From NCBI RefSeq assembly GCF_014650575.1, contig NZ_BMVF01000007.1, positions 186,001 to 250,000 on the forward strand: a stretch of 64,000 nucleotides of DNA. The letters are read 5' to 3'. The number at the start of each line of letters is the position of its first letter. Position 1 is the first letter of the stretch. The stretch is from Streptomyces naganishii JCM 4654. Its GTDB lineage: Bacteria > Actinomycetota > Actinomycetes > Streptomycetales > Streptomycetaceae. Positions 1 to 7,568 of this stretch are shown here, piece by piece. The notes under the pieces are model-generated. The model had not been told where the DNA came from. It did not search any database and worked only from the letters and a program-made list of their open reading frames with translations. A program made the translations under genes and the position numbers.

Positions 1-142
1 TACCCAAGTGCATCGGGGCCATGCCGCGCGGTTTGTGCGGGAGCGATGGGGAAACGGTGACCGTGCCGCGACGGGAGGCTGCGTCGCGTGCACGGGGTAC
101 CCGAGCCCTGTTTCCGCCACCACGACGGCAGAAAGGCTGGTC

Positions 143-874
143 ATGACGGCACTCGGAATCCTCTACCCGGGCCACTTCGCCGAGGACGACTATCCGCGCA
201 TCGAACAGCTCCTGGGCAGTGACATCCGGGTGGACGTGGTCCACACCGCCATGGGCGACGGCGTGTACGGGCTGGACGCGCTGCGTGAGACGGGCTCGGC
301 CCGGCGGCTGGCCGAGGGGGTCGAGGCGCTGCGGCTGTCCGGCGTGGAGGCGGTGGTGTGGGCGAGCACCGCGGGCAGCTTCACGCACGGCCGGGAGGGC
401 GCCCAGGAGCAGGTGCGCACCCTGGCGCGCACGGCCGGCATGCCCGCCTCCTCCACCTCCTTCGGCTTCGAGCACGCGCTGCGCGAGCTGGGCGTACGGC
501 GGGTGGCCGTCGCGGCGGCCTACCCGCAGGAGGTGACCGAACTCTTCACGGACTTCCTGCGGGGCGCGGGCCTGGAGGTCGCCGCCGCCCACAGCGCGGG
601 GGTCACCACGGCCGCGCAGGTCGCGTCCTGGGGCGAGCCGGAGGTCCTGGAGCTGGCCCGGGCGGCCGACACCGCGCAGGCCGAGGCGGTCGTACTGCCG
701 GACACCGCCCTGCACACCGCGTCCCACGTCGGCGCCCTCGAGGACGCGCTCGGCAAGCCGGTCCTCACGGCGAACCAGGTCACCGTGTGGGAGGCGCTGC
801 GGCTGACCGACCGGAGGGTCAACGCCCCTGGTCTGGGAGCTCTGTTCACCCGGGAGCCGATCGTGCAGGTGTGA
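143..874 (+). CDS. Asp/Glu racemase / maleate isomerase superfamily protein lacking catalytic cysteines
   Basis: The 243-residue protein has the two-lobed pattern of the maleate cis-trans isomerase / arylmalonate decarboxylase / Asp-Glu racemase superfamily. It starts MTALGILYPGHFAEDDYP, has a first-lobe loop VVWASTAGSF near residue 80 and a second-lobe loop VVLPDTALHT near residue 195. In known members these two loops each carry a catalytic Cys. Here they carry Ser/Thr/Ala and Asp, and the whole protein contains no cysteine. The ATG at 143 is chosen because a purine-rich GAAAGG lies just upstream and the superfamily N-terminus begins here; an upstream in-frame ATG at 8 would add 45 low-complexity residues. 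It stands alone ahead of the dehydrogenase. Substrate and reaction are unknown, and a non-catalytic or decarboxylase-like role is possible. Confidence 0.75.
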   Translation: MTALGILYPGHFAEDDYPRIEQLLGSDIRVDVVHTAMGDGVYGLDALRETGSARRLAEGVEALRLSGVEAVVWASTAGSFTHGREGAQEQVRTLARTAGMPASSTSFGFEHALRELGVRRVAVAAAYPQEVTELFTDFLRGAGLEVAAAHSAGVTTAAQVASWGEPEVLELARAADTAQAEAVVLPDTALHTASHVGALEDALGKPVLTANQVTVWEALRLTDRRVNAPGLGALFTREPIVQV

Positions 875-1003
875 GCGCGGGCGCGGGTTGCGGGCGCCGC
901 CGGGGAGGCGTTACCTGGAATGGTCCGGCGGCGCGACGACGACCACGTCAAGCGGCCCGCCGTCGCCGCCGTCGTCCAGTGTCCGACGCGGAGGTGACCG
1001 AAG

Positions 1004-2158
1004 GTGAAAGCCGTCGTCTACGAGAAGCCCTTCAGCGTGACGGTGAGGGACGTCGACGATCCACGGATCCAGCACCCGAACGACGTGATCGTACGGGTCA
1101 CGTCGAGCGCGATCTGCGGATCGGACCTGCACATGTACGAGGGCCGTACGGCCGCCGAGGCGGGCATCGTCTTCGGCCACGAGAACCTCGGAATCATCGA
1201 GGAGGTCGGTGACGGGGTGACCTCGCTGTCCCAGGGGGACCGTGTGGTGATGCCGTTCAACGTGGCCTGCGGCTTCTGCAAGAACTGCCTGGCCGGCAAG
1301 ACCGGCTTCTGCCTGACGGTGAATCCCGGGTTCGCGGGCGGCGCCTACGGATACGTGGCGATGGGCCCGTACACCGGCGGGCAGGCGGAGCGGCTGCGGG
1401 TGCCCTTCGCCGACTTCAACTGCCTGAAGCTGCCGCCGGGCGAGGAGTTCGAGACCGACTTCGTGCTGCTCGCCGACATCTTCCCCACCGGCTACCACGG
1501 CTGCGAGCTCGCCCAGGTCAAGCCCGGCGAGAGCGTCGCCGTGTACGGCGCGGGCCCGGTGGGCCTGATGGCCGCCTACTCGGCGCTGCTGCGCGGCGCC
1601 GCCAAGGTGTTCTCCGTCGACCGGGTGCCGGAGCGGCTCGCCAAGGCGGAGGAGATCGGGGCCATCCCCATCGACTTCAGCAAGGGCGACCCGGCCGCGC
1701 AGATCAAGGAACAGACAGGAGGAGAGGGCACCGACAAGGGCGTGGACGCGGTCGGCTACCAGGCCACGTCCCACAAGGACACCAGCCACGAGGAGCCCGC
1801 CGTCGTCCTCAACACCCTGGTCGAGACGGTACGGCCCACCGGTCTGCTGGGCATCCCCGGCCTGTACGTGCCCTCCGACCCGGGCGCGCCCGACGAGCAC
1901 GCCAAGCACGGCCAGCTCCTGGTCTCCATCGGCAAGATGTTCGAGAAGGGCCAGCAGATGGGCACCGGCCAGTGCAACGTCAAGCAGTACAACCGCCAGC
2001 TGCGCGACATGATCATCGCGGGCCGCGCCAAGCCCAGCTTCGTGGTCTCCCACGAGCTCCCACTGGACCAGGCCCCACAGGCCTACGAGAAGTTCGACAA
2101 GCGCGTCGAGGGCTACACCAAGGTCGTCCTCCACCCGGGGCACGCCCTGGCCGCCTGA
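1004..2158 (+). CDS. fdhA: Glutathione-independent formaldehyde dehydrogenase (zinc alcohol dehydrogenase family)
   Basis: At 384 residues, this is a zinc medium-chain dehydrogenase close in length and pattern to Pseudomonas putida formaldehyde dehydrogenase, which oxidises formaldehyde with NAD without added glutathione. The catalytic zinc ligands are visible as Cys38 (SAICGSDLH) and His59 (FGHENLG). The structural zinc site is a four-Cys lobe at residues 89, 92, 95 and 103. A Rossmann motif [11 protein letters not shown] follows near residue 178. Translation starts at a GTG preceded by GGAGGTG at a good distance. It likely serves aldehyde detoxification in the cytoplasm. Substrate could equally be another small aldehyde or alcohol, since this subfamily is broad. 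Confidence 0.85.
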   Translation: MKAVVYEKPFSVTVRDVDDPRIQHPNDVIVRVTSSAICGSDLHMYEGRTAAEAGIVFGHENLGIIEEVGDGVTSLSQGDRVVMPFNVACGFCKNCLAGKTGFCLTVNPGFAGGAYGYVAMGPYTGGQAERLRVPFADFNCLKLPPGEEFETDFVLLADIFPTGYHGCELAQVKPGESVAVYGAGPVGLMAAYSALLRGAAKVFSVDRVPERLAKAEEIGAIPIDFSKGDPAAQIKEQTGGEGTDKGVDAVGYQATSHKDTSHEEPAVVLNTLVETVRPTGLLGIPGLYVPSDPGAPDEHAKHGQLLVSIGKMFEKGQQMGTGQCNVKQYNRQLRDMIIAGRAKPSFVVSHELPLDQAPQAYEKFDKRVEGYTKVVLHPGHALAA

Positions 2159-2223
2159 CCCGACCCACGGCCCTCGCCTCACGCCCGCGGAGGCCGGGGG
2201 AACGAACGAGGAACAAACACGGA

Positions 2224-2276
2224 GTGCCTCCTGTTGACGCCCGTCAGGGCAATACAGGCACGACAGCAGGAGGCAC
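2224..2276 (+). promoter_or_regulatory. Stem-loop that buries the Shine-Dalgarno of the downstream oxidoreductase gene
   Basis: The arms 2224-2236 (GTGCCTCCTGTTG) and 2264-2276 (CAGCAGGAGGCAC) are complementary over 13 bp with a single G-U pair. The right arm contains the AGGAGG ribosome binding site of the gene starting at 2281. The 27-nt loop (2237-2263) holds a small GCCC/GGGC hairpin. In the folded state the ribosome binding site would be hidden. The geometry is seen directly; a regulatory role (thermometer, ligand or trans-acting switch) is inference. There is no U-tract, so a terminator is less likely. Confidence 0.6.
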
Positions 2277-2280
2277 ACCC

Positions 2281-3366
2281 GTGGCAGACGAGATACGTGG
2301 CGAGGCCCGCGGCAGCGCGCCCGTACCGCTGTCGGTACTGGACCTGGTGACCGTGGGCGCCGGGCGCACCGCGACCGACGCGCTGCGCACCGGCGTCACC
2401 CTCTCCCGCCTCGCGGAGAACCGCGGCTACCACCGCTACTGGGTCGCCGAGCACCACTCCATGCCGGGCGTCGCCTCCTCCTCACCGGCCGTGATCCTCG
2501 CCCACCTCGCCGCCCACACCGAACGCATCCGCCTCGGCTCGGGCGGCGTCATGCTGCCCAACCACGCCCCGCTGGTCATCGCCGAGCAGTTCGGCACCCT
2601 GGAGGCCATGGCCCCCGGCCGCATCGACCTCGGTCTCGGCCGCGCCCCGGGCACCGACGGCGCCACCGCCGCCGCCCTGCGCCGCACCGACCACCTCAAC
2701 GAGGGCGCCGACGACTTCCCCCAGCAGCTCGCGGAGCTGGTCCGCTTCCTCGACGACGACTTCCCCGACGGCCACCCCTACCGCCGTATCCACGCCGTGC
2801 CCGGTCCGGTCCAGGCCACCTCGCCCGGCGGGGTGCAGTCACCGCACCGGCCGCCGGTCTGGCTGCTGGGCTCCTCCGGCTTCAGCGCACGCCTGGCCGG
2901 CATGATGGGCCTGCCCTTCGCCTTCGCCCACCACTTCTCCGCGCAGAACACGATCCCGGCCCTCGACCTCTACCGGGAGTCCTTCCGCCCGAGCGCGGTG
3001 CTCGACGAGCCGTACGCCCTGATCGGCGTCGCCGCCCTCGCCGCCGACGAGGAGCGCGAGGCCCGCCGCCAGGTGCTCGCCGCCGCGCTGAACATGGTCC
3101 GCCTGCGCACCGGCCGCCCCGGCCTCGTGCCCACCCCGGAGGAGGCGGAGGCGTACGACTTCAGCCCGATGGAGCGGGAGTTCGTCACCTCCTGGAACGC
3201 CAACGTCGTCCACGGCACCCCCGACGAGGTGCGGGCCGGACTCGACGACCTCCAAAAGCGCACCGGCGCCGACGAGTTGATGATCACCAGCAACGCCCAC
3301 AGCGGCGAGGTCCGGGTGCGCTCCTACGAACTCATCGCGGACGCCTACGGACTGCCCGTCAGCTGA
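2281..3366 (+). CDS. Luciferase-like flavin-dependent oxidoreductase (LLM class, MsnO8 type)
   Basis: This 361-residue protein of the bacterial luciferase-like monooxygenase superfamily begins near [16 protein letters not shown]. It contains the family signature [16 protein letters not shown] near residue 55 and [11 protein letters not shown] near residue 120. Such enzymes use reduced flavin (FMNH2/F420 in relatives) to oxygenate or reduce organic substrates in the cytoplasm; the natural substrate is rarely known. The GTG at 2281 is selected because it sits 7 nt after an AGGAGG and the conserved domain starts about 15 residues later. An open frame extends upstream into fdhA but shows only GC-frame shadow sequence. 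It follows fdhA by 122 bp. Expression may depend on the hairpin covering its ribosome binding site. Confidence 0.85.
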   Translation: MADEIRGEARGSAPVPLSVLDLVTVGAGRTATDALRTGVTLSRLAENRGYHRYWVAEHHSMPGVASSSPAVILAHLAAHTERIRLGSGGVMLPNHAPLVIAEQFGTLEAMAPGRIDLGLGRAPGTDGATAAALRRTDHLNEGADDFPQQLAELVRFLDDDFPDGHPYRRIHAVPGPVQATSPGGVQSPHRPPVWLLGSSGFSARLAGMMGLPFAFAHHFSAQNTIPALDLYRESFRPSAVLDEPYALIGVAALAADEEREARRQVLAAALNMVRLRTGRPGLVPTPEEAEAYDFSPMEREFVTSWNANVVHGTPDEVRAGLDDLQKRTGADELMITSNAHSGEVRVRSYELIADAYGLPVS

Positions 3367-3383
3367 TCCCGGCCCGCGGCCGC

Positions 3384-5510
3384 TCAGCGCCGCCCGCAGG
3401 CGTGGTCGTCCAGCAGTTCGGAGATGCGGTCCGGTGACACCGGGCGGGAGTACAGCCACCCCTGCCCGGTGTCGCAGCCGATCCGCCGCAGCCGGCTCGC
3501 CTGGTCGGAGGTCTCCACGCACTCGGCGGTCACGCTCAGGCCCAGCCGGTGGGCGAGCTGGATCATCGCCTCCACGATGACCTCGTCGGCCGCCCCGGTG
3601 CGCGCCTCGTGCTGGAAGCCCCGTACGAAGGAGCCGTCCAGCTTCAGCACGGACACCGGCAGACGGCTGAGGTACGCCAGGTTCGAGTAGCCGGTGCCGA
3701 AGTCGTCGATGGCGATGCGCACGCCCATGTCGCTCAGCGCCCGCAGGGCCTGGAGCGGCCGCCCGGCCGAGCCCATCACCGCCGACTCGGTCAGCTCCAG
3801 CTGGAGCAGGTGCGGGGCGAGCCCGGTCTCCGCGAGCACCTCGGCCACGTCCGCCACCAGGTCCGAGTCCCACACCTGCCGTACCGCCACGTTGACGCTG
3901 ACGAAGATCGGCGGCTCGCCGGGGTGGTCCAGCTGCCAGCGGCGGGCCTGGCGGCAGGCGGTGGCCAGGATCCAGCGGCCGAGCGGCACGATCGAGCCGT
4001 CCTCCTCCGCCAGTGTGATGAACCGATTCGGCGTCAGCACACCGAACTGCGGGTGCCGCCAGCGCACCAGCGCCTCCACCCCGCGCAGCCGCCCGTCCTC
4101 CATGCCGACCAGCGGCTGGTACTCCAGGGTGAACTCGCCGCGCTCGATGGCCGCGCGCAGGGTGGACACCAGGGCCTGACGGGTCATCCGGTGGGCGTTG
4201 CGCTCGGGGTCGAACAGCGTCCAGCGGGCCCTGCCGTCGGCCTTCGCCCAGTACAGCGTCGTGTCGGCGGCCTGCATCAGCGCGGTCGCCGAGGTGCCGT
4301 CCGTGCGCCGCTCGACCACGCCGATCGACGCCGACACCGACAGCCGGCGCCCGGAGATCTCGAACGGCGCCTGGAGGGCGGTCAGCACCGACTCGGCGAG
4401 GGCGGCGAGTTGCTCGGTGCCGGTCGAGTCCTCCACCAGCAGCGCGAACTCGTCGCCGCCGAGCCTGGCCACCAGCGGGGCGCTGGCGCGGCCGTAGCCC
4501 GCCTCGTCGGCGCACCGGGTCAGCCGCTCGGCGACGGCGGCGAGCAGCCGGTCGCCGATGCGGTGGCCGAGGGTGTCGTTGACCGCCTTGAAACCGTCCA
4601 GGTCCAGGTAGCACAGGCCGACCCGGCCGGTGCGGCCGCGTTCGTACGGCTCCGGCTCCGAGCCCGGTTCCGCCGGCTCCGGCCCGGCCTGCGACCCCGC
4701 CTCCAGCGCGGCCGACAGGCGTTCGAAGAACAGCGTGCGGTTGGGCAGCCGGGTCACCGGGTCGTGGCTGCGCAAGTGCCGCAGCCGGTCCTGGAGTTCG
4801 CGCCGGGCGCTGATGTCCGTGAGGGACAGCAGCACTCCGCCGGACCCGCCGGACCCGCCCGACCCGCCGGACCCGCCGGACCCGCCGGACCCGGCGGGCA
4901 GCGGCGCGAGGGCGACCTGCACCCACAGGGAGCGGCCGTCGGGGTGCTTGAGCAGCCGGGTGCAGCGCATCCGGGCCCGCCGGCCGCGCAGGACCTCGCG
5001 GTACGCGTGCCAGGCGCGGGCGTCGGAGGCGAGGTCCACCAGGTCGGCGGCGACCTGCCCGGCCAGCTCGTCCGGCGGGGCGCCGAGCAGTGCGCCGCAC
5101 GTCTCGTTCGCGCTGACCACCAGCCCCTCGCGGTCGACCACGGCCATGGCGAGCGGGGCGGCGGTGAAGGCGGAGCGGAAGGAGGGGGGTTCGTCCTGTG
5201 CGGGTGCGGGTGCGGGCGCCGGTGTGGGTGCGGCGGGGGGTCCGGTGGGCTCCGGTGTTCGGAGGGGTTCGGCCGGGAGGGTGAACTCCGTGCGGGCGGG
5301 GGCGGGATCCGCCATGGGAGTGAAGCCGACCGTGCGGGCGGTGGCGGCGACGCCGGCCGCCGCGGTCACGCCGGTCTCCTCGCCGACCGGTGAGGAGGCC
5401 ACCGGCGCCGCGACGGCGTCCGCACCCGGAGCCTTCGTAACATCACCCTGTGTGACATTCAGACGGCTGAGGTCTGCCGCGGGCGTCGGCCCTTCGGACG
5501 TTCCGCTCAC
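3384..5510 (-). CDS. cdgA: CdgA-like c-di-GMP turnover protein (PAS-GGDEF-EAL)
   Basis: With a GTG start at 5510 the protein has 708 residues. They comprise an Ala/Pro-rich N-terminus (1-108), a PAS domain (about 110-235), a GGDEF domain with intact GGDEF at 351-355, and an EAL domain with EALVR at 479-483, ELTES near 571 and DDFGTGYS at 601-608. No RxxD inhibition site precedes GGDEF. Both diguanylate cyclase and phosphodiesterase activities therefore look possible. Domain order and neighbourhood match S. coelicolor CdgA (SCO2817), a BldD target that affects development. A six-fold Gly-Ser-Gly insertion lies in the PAS domain. Start choice is uncertain: the GTG has a GGGAG upstream, but a perfect BldD box lies within the first 25 codons, and an ATG at 5315 (residue 66) lacks a ribosome binding site. 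The end is 17 bp from the convergent oxidoreductase gene. Confidence 0.85.
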   Translation of the reverse strand: MSGTSEGPTPAADLSRLNVTQGDVTKAPGADAVAAPVASSPVGEETGVTAAAGVAATARTVGFTPMADPAPARTEFTLPAEPLRTPEPTGPPAAPTPAPAPAPAQDEPPSFRSAFTAAPLAMAVVDREGLVVSANETCGALLGAPPDELAGQVAADLVDLASDARAWHAYREVLRGRRARMRCTRLLKHPDGRSLWVQVALAPLPAGSGGSGGSGGSGGSGGSGGVLLSLTDISARRELQDRLRHLRSHDPVTRLPNRTLFFERLSAALEAGSQAGPEPAEPGSEPEPYERGRTGRVGLCYLDLDGFKAVNDTLGHRIGDRLLAAVAERLTRCADEAGYGRASAPLVARLGGDEFALLVEDSTGTEQLAALAESVLTALQAPFEISGRRLSVSASIGVVERRTDGTSATALMQAADTTLYWAKADGRARWTLFDPERNAHRMTRQALVSTLRAAIERGEFTLEYQPLVGMEDGRLRGVEALVRWRHPQFGVLTPNRFITLAEEDGSIVPLGRWILATACRQARRWQLDHPGEPPIFVSVNVAVRQVWDSDLVADVAEVLAETGLAPHLLQLELTESAVMGSAGRPLQALRALSDMGVRIAIDDFGTGYSNLAYLSRLPVSVLKLDGSFVRGFQHEARTGAADEVIVEAMIQLAHRLGLSVTAECVETSDQASRLRRIGCDTGQGWLYSRPVSPDRISELLDDHACGRR
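4839..4892 (-). repeat. Six tandem 9-bp units coding for a Gly-Ser-Gly tract in the PAS domain of cdgA
   Basis: Six near-identical copies of GCCGGACCC (plus-strand reading; one unit reads GCCCGACCC) give an uninterrupted GSG array on the coding strand at about residues 207-225. The repeat is a multiple of three, so copy-number change keeps the frame. It sits between two PAS beta strands. Confidence 0.9.
5443..5455. promoter_or_regulatory. Perfect match to the BldD box
   Basis: TCACCCTGTGTGA fits the published BldD consensus TnACnC(A/T)GnGTnA at every fixed position. BldD bound to tetrameric c-di-GMP represses developmental genes, and cdgA is a known BldD target in S. coelicolor. The site lies 55-67 bp downstream of the GTG used for cdgA, so either BldD binds inside the coding region or translation starts further downstream. 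Occupancy is inferred from sequence only. Confidence 0.7.
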
Positions 5511-5884
5511 CGCTCGCTCCCGCAGTGCACTCGGTCTTCGTATCGGTCTCGTCGGGTGGCCGGCCGGGTGACTGACGGCCGCCGGGCCCGTGTCCGCGCA
5601 GGGAAGTGCCAGGAAAGTGTGCCGATCATAGATGCTGGCGCCTGACCCCTTCCAGCCACTTGCCGGTGTTCGACAGCGAGCGGCCTTCGTGACAGATCGT
5701 TTCTGCCCGCACCTGGACGGGTTCTTCGGTCGGCCGACCACTTGTGACGTTCCGTGAGTGTTCCGGGGTGTCGCCCTTCGTTTCGCTCTCCCCGGCGGGT
5801 CACGGAGCCGTCCCTCGTGAAGCCGCAGTTCTCACCCTTCCGGTGCAGACAAACAGGGCGTACCCCTACAAAGTCGCACAGGCT
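5511..5884. other. Divergent intergenic region between cdgA and the M6 protease gene
   Basis: About 370 bp with no coding sequence that I trust. Short open frames at 5744-5960 and the minus-strand extension of cdgA to 5741 lack family features. It must hold the promoters for both flanking genes. No confident -35/-10 pair, tRNA or terminator was recognised. Confidence 0.5.
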
Positions 5885-5912
5885 GGGTGCGGTGTCCCCG
5901 CGAACCGCACCC
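5885..5912 (+). promoter_or_regulatory. Hairpin abutting the protease gene ribosome binding site
   Basis: GGGTGCGGT (5885-5893) and ACCGCACCC (5904-5912) form a perfect 9-bp stem around a 10-nt loop. The stem ends immediately before the GGAGG at 5913-5917. It leaves the ribosome binding site exposed, so it could protect the 5' end or act as a standby structure. Function is inference. Confidence 0.45.
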
Positions 5913-5922
5913 GGAGGTCCCC

Positions 5923-7431
5923 GTGCCGCGTCAGCTCCCCCTGAAGGCGCTCGGCCGTGACGCCCTCGAGGCGCTGAACAGTCCCCAGGCGCGGCCCCGA
6001 CTGCGCAGCACCGCCGCGGTGTTCACCACCCTGTCGGCGGTCGCGGCCACCTCCATCCTGACCGGCCCCTCGGTCGCCGAGCCCTTCTCCACCACCCCCT
6101 GCGCCCTGCACCGCACGGACGCCCACCACTCGGAGGGCGTGGACACCTGGAACGCCTCCTACGAGCGCCCCACCCGCTCGCTGGACGCCGTGATGATCTT
6201 CCTGTCCTTCCCGGACTCCGTCCCGCTCACCACGCCCGCCGAACTCGCCGCCGACCACTTCCCGGCCACCAGTCGCTTCTTCGAGCAGGCCTCCTACGGG
6301 AAGTTCACCCTGCGCCCGCACCCGCTGCGGCACTGGATCCGGATGCCGCGCCCCTCCACGGCGTACGCCATGCACCGCGACTGGAACGCCCGGGACCGCG
6401 CCGCCTATCTGCGCGACGCGCTCGCCGTGGCCGATCCGCAGGTCGACTTCTCGCGCTACGACGTCGTGTACCTGGTCGCCGACCCCGACGCGCCGGGCGT
6501 CGACTCCGACGCGACGAAGGTCGTCAACCTGGACACCCCGTTGCGGGCCGACGGCAAGGACATCCGGCGGGTGGTGACGGTGTTCGAGCGGCACCCGCCG
6601 GACCGGCTCGTCCTCGCCCACGAGACGGGCCACGTCCTAGACCTGCCCGACCTCTACCACCGGCCGGCGGACGGCAAGGGGGACTGGGACACCTATGTGG
6701 GCGACTGGGATCTGATGGGCAGTCAGTTTGCTCTGGCGCCCGACCTGTTCGCCTGGCACAAGTGGAAGCTGGGCTGGCTGGACCCGCGCCAGGTGACGTG
6801 CGTACGGGGCACGGGGCCGACCCGGCTGACCCTGGAGCCGGTGGAGGTGGGGCCGCGCGGCCCGGGCGAGCCGGCCGCGGCCGGGCCCGGCACTGGCGGC
6901 CCCGCCGGGCCGAGCGCGCCTGCGGGACCGAGTACGCCTGCCGAACCGGGCGGGCCCGCCGGGCCGAGCGCGCCTGCGGGACCGAGTACGCCTGCCGAAC
7001 CGGGCAGGCCGGCCGGGCCGAGCGGGGCGGCCGTGGGCGTGGCGGCGTCGGGAGCCGACGCGTCGGGTGCGGCCGCCGCGCCGCCGTTCGGGCTGGGCAG
7101 CGGGACGAAGCTGGCGGTGGTGCGGACCGGGAGCGACAGCGCGCTGGCCGTCGAGGCGCGGGACCGGACCGGCAACGACGCGGGCGGGTGCCGGTCGGGG
7201 GTGCTGGTCTACCGGGTGCGCAGCGGGGCCGAGTCCGGCGGCGGTCCCGTCGAGGTGATCGACGCCCACCCGCACACCCGGGCCTGCTGGGAGAACTCCG
7301 TCTACCCGCCGCTCGCCGACGCCCCGATCTCCGTGGGGGAGACCTTCACCGTGCCCGGGGACGGCGTACGCGTGGAGGTGGAGAACCGTACGGCCTCGGG
7401 CTCGTACACGGTCACGATCACGCCGGGATGA
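5923..7431 (+). CDS. Secreted M6-like zinc metalloprotease
   Basis: This 502-residue protein has an N-terminal export segment. A hydrophobic stretch at about residues 30-50 ends SVAEP, consistent with a signal peptide behind a long basic N-region. The zinc motif HETGH at 233-237 is followed by LDLPDLYH, as in the M6 (immune inhibitor A-related) family. A second conserved block, GDWDLMGS, follows near 260. The C-terminal third is interrupted by an Ala/Pro/Gly/Ser linker (about 310-375) built on a duplicated 54-bp unit, then a beta-rich domain ends the protein. The GTG at 5923 is preceded by GGAGG. It probably acts outside the cell on proteins. It is transcribed away from cdgA and is followed by a strong terminator. 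Confidence 0.75.
   Translation: MPRQLPLKALGRDALEALNSPQARPRLRSTAAVFTTLSAVAATSILTGPSVAEPFSTTPCALHRTDAHHSEGVDTWNASYERPTRSLDAVMIFLSFPDSVPLTTPAELAADHFPATSRFFEQASYGKFTLRPHPLRHWIRMPRPSTAYAMHRDWNARDRAAYLRDALAVADPQVDFSRYDVVYLVADPDAPGVDSDATKVVNLDTPLRADGKDIRRVVTVFERHPPDRLVLAHETGHVLDLPDLYHRPADGKGDWDTYVGDWDLMGSQFALAPDLFAWHKWKLGWLDPRQVTCVRGTGPTRLTLEPVEVGPRGPGEPAAAGPGTGGPAGPSAPAGPSTPAEPGGPAGPSAPAGPSTPAEPGRPAGPSGAAVGVAASGADASGAAAAPPFGLGSGTKLAVVRTGSDSALAVEARDRTGNDAGGCRSGVLVYRVRSGAESGGGPVEVIDAHPHTRACWENSVYPPLADAPISVGETFTVPGDGVRVEVENRTASGSYTVTITPG
6901..7008 (+). repeat. Two tandem 54-bp repeats in the protease linker
   Basis: Positions 6901-6954 and 6955-7008 are nearly identical, differing only near the last bases (CGGG versus CAGG). 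They encode two copies of an 18-residue Pro/Ala/Gly/Ser/Thr unit. The period preserves the frame, so the linker can change length by recombination. Confidence 0.9.
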
Positions 7432-7453
7432 AACGTAGATGGCGTGAAACAGA

Positions 7454-7487
7454 GACGGCGGGTGAATCGCCTGATTCACCCGCCGTC
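7454..7487. terminator. Bidirectional terminator hairpin
   Basis: A perfect 15-bp stem (7454-7468 with 7473-7487) encloses a 4-nt loop GCCT. It lies just after the protease gene and just beyond the 3' end of the minus-strand tRNA-Lys. There is no U-run, as is usual in Streptomyces. Confidence 0.85.
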
Positions 7488-7494
7488 GTCATCG

Positions 7495-7568
7495 TGCGCC
7501 GCCAGGGACTCGAACCCCGGACCCGCTGATTAAGAGTCAGCTGCTCTAACCAACTGAGCTAGCGGCGC
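7495..7568 (-). tRNA. tRNA-Lys (anticodon CTT)
   Basis: On the minus strand the sequence folds as a full cloverleaf. The acceptor stem is GCGCCGC/GCGGCGC. The D-arm is GCTCAGTTGGTTAGAGC. The anticodon stem GCTGA/TCAGC holds loop CTCTTAA, with anticodon CTT reading AAG. The T-arm contains GGTTCGAGTCC. CCA is not encoded. Its first 10 nt overlap the last codons and stop of the upstream co-directional gene. Confidence 0.97.

Noticed and set aside
2234..2258. TTGACG followed by AATACA as a sigma-70 promoter before the oxidoreductase gene
   Set aside because: Spacing is about 13 bp, too short; these bases fit the hairpin instead.
4839..4892. Regular 9-bp array considered as CRISPR
   Set aside because: Units are tandem with no spacers and code for a GSG tract in cdgA.
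2839..5100. Very long minus-strand frame overlapping the oxidoreductase and cdgA genes
   Set aside because: It is an Arg/Gly/Ala-rich GC-frame shadow without domains; real genes in other frames explain the DNA.
5744..5960. Two overlapping small plus-strand open frames before the protease
   Set aside because: They have no ribosome binding site or recognisable features and run into the protease start.
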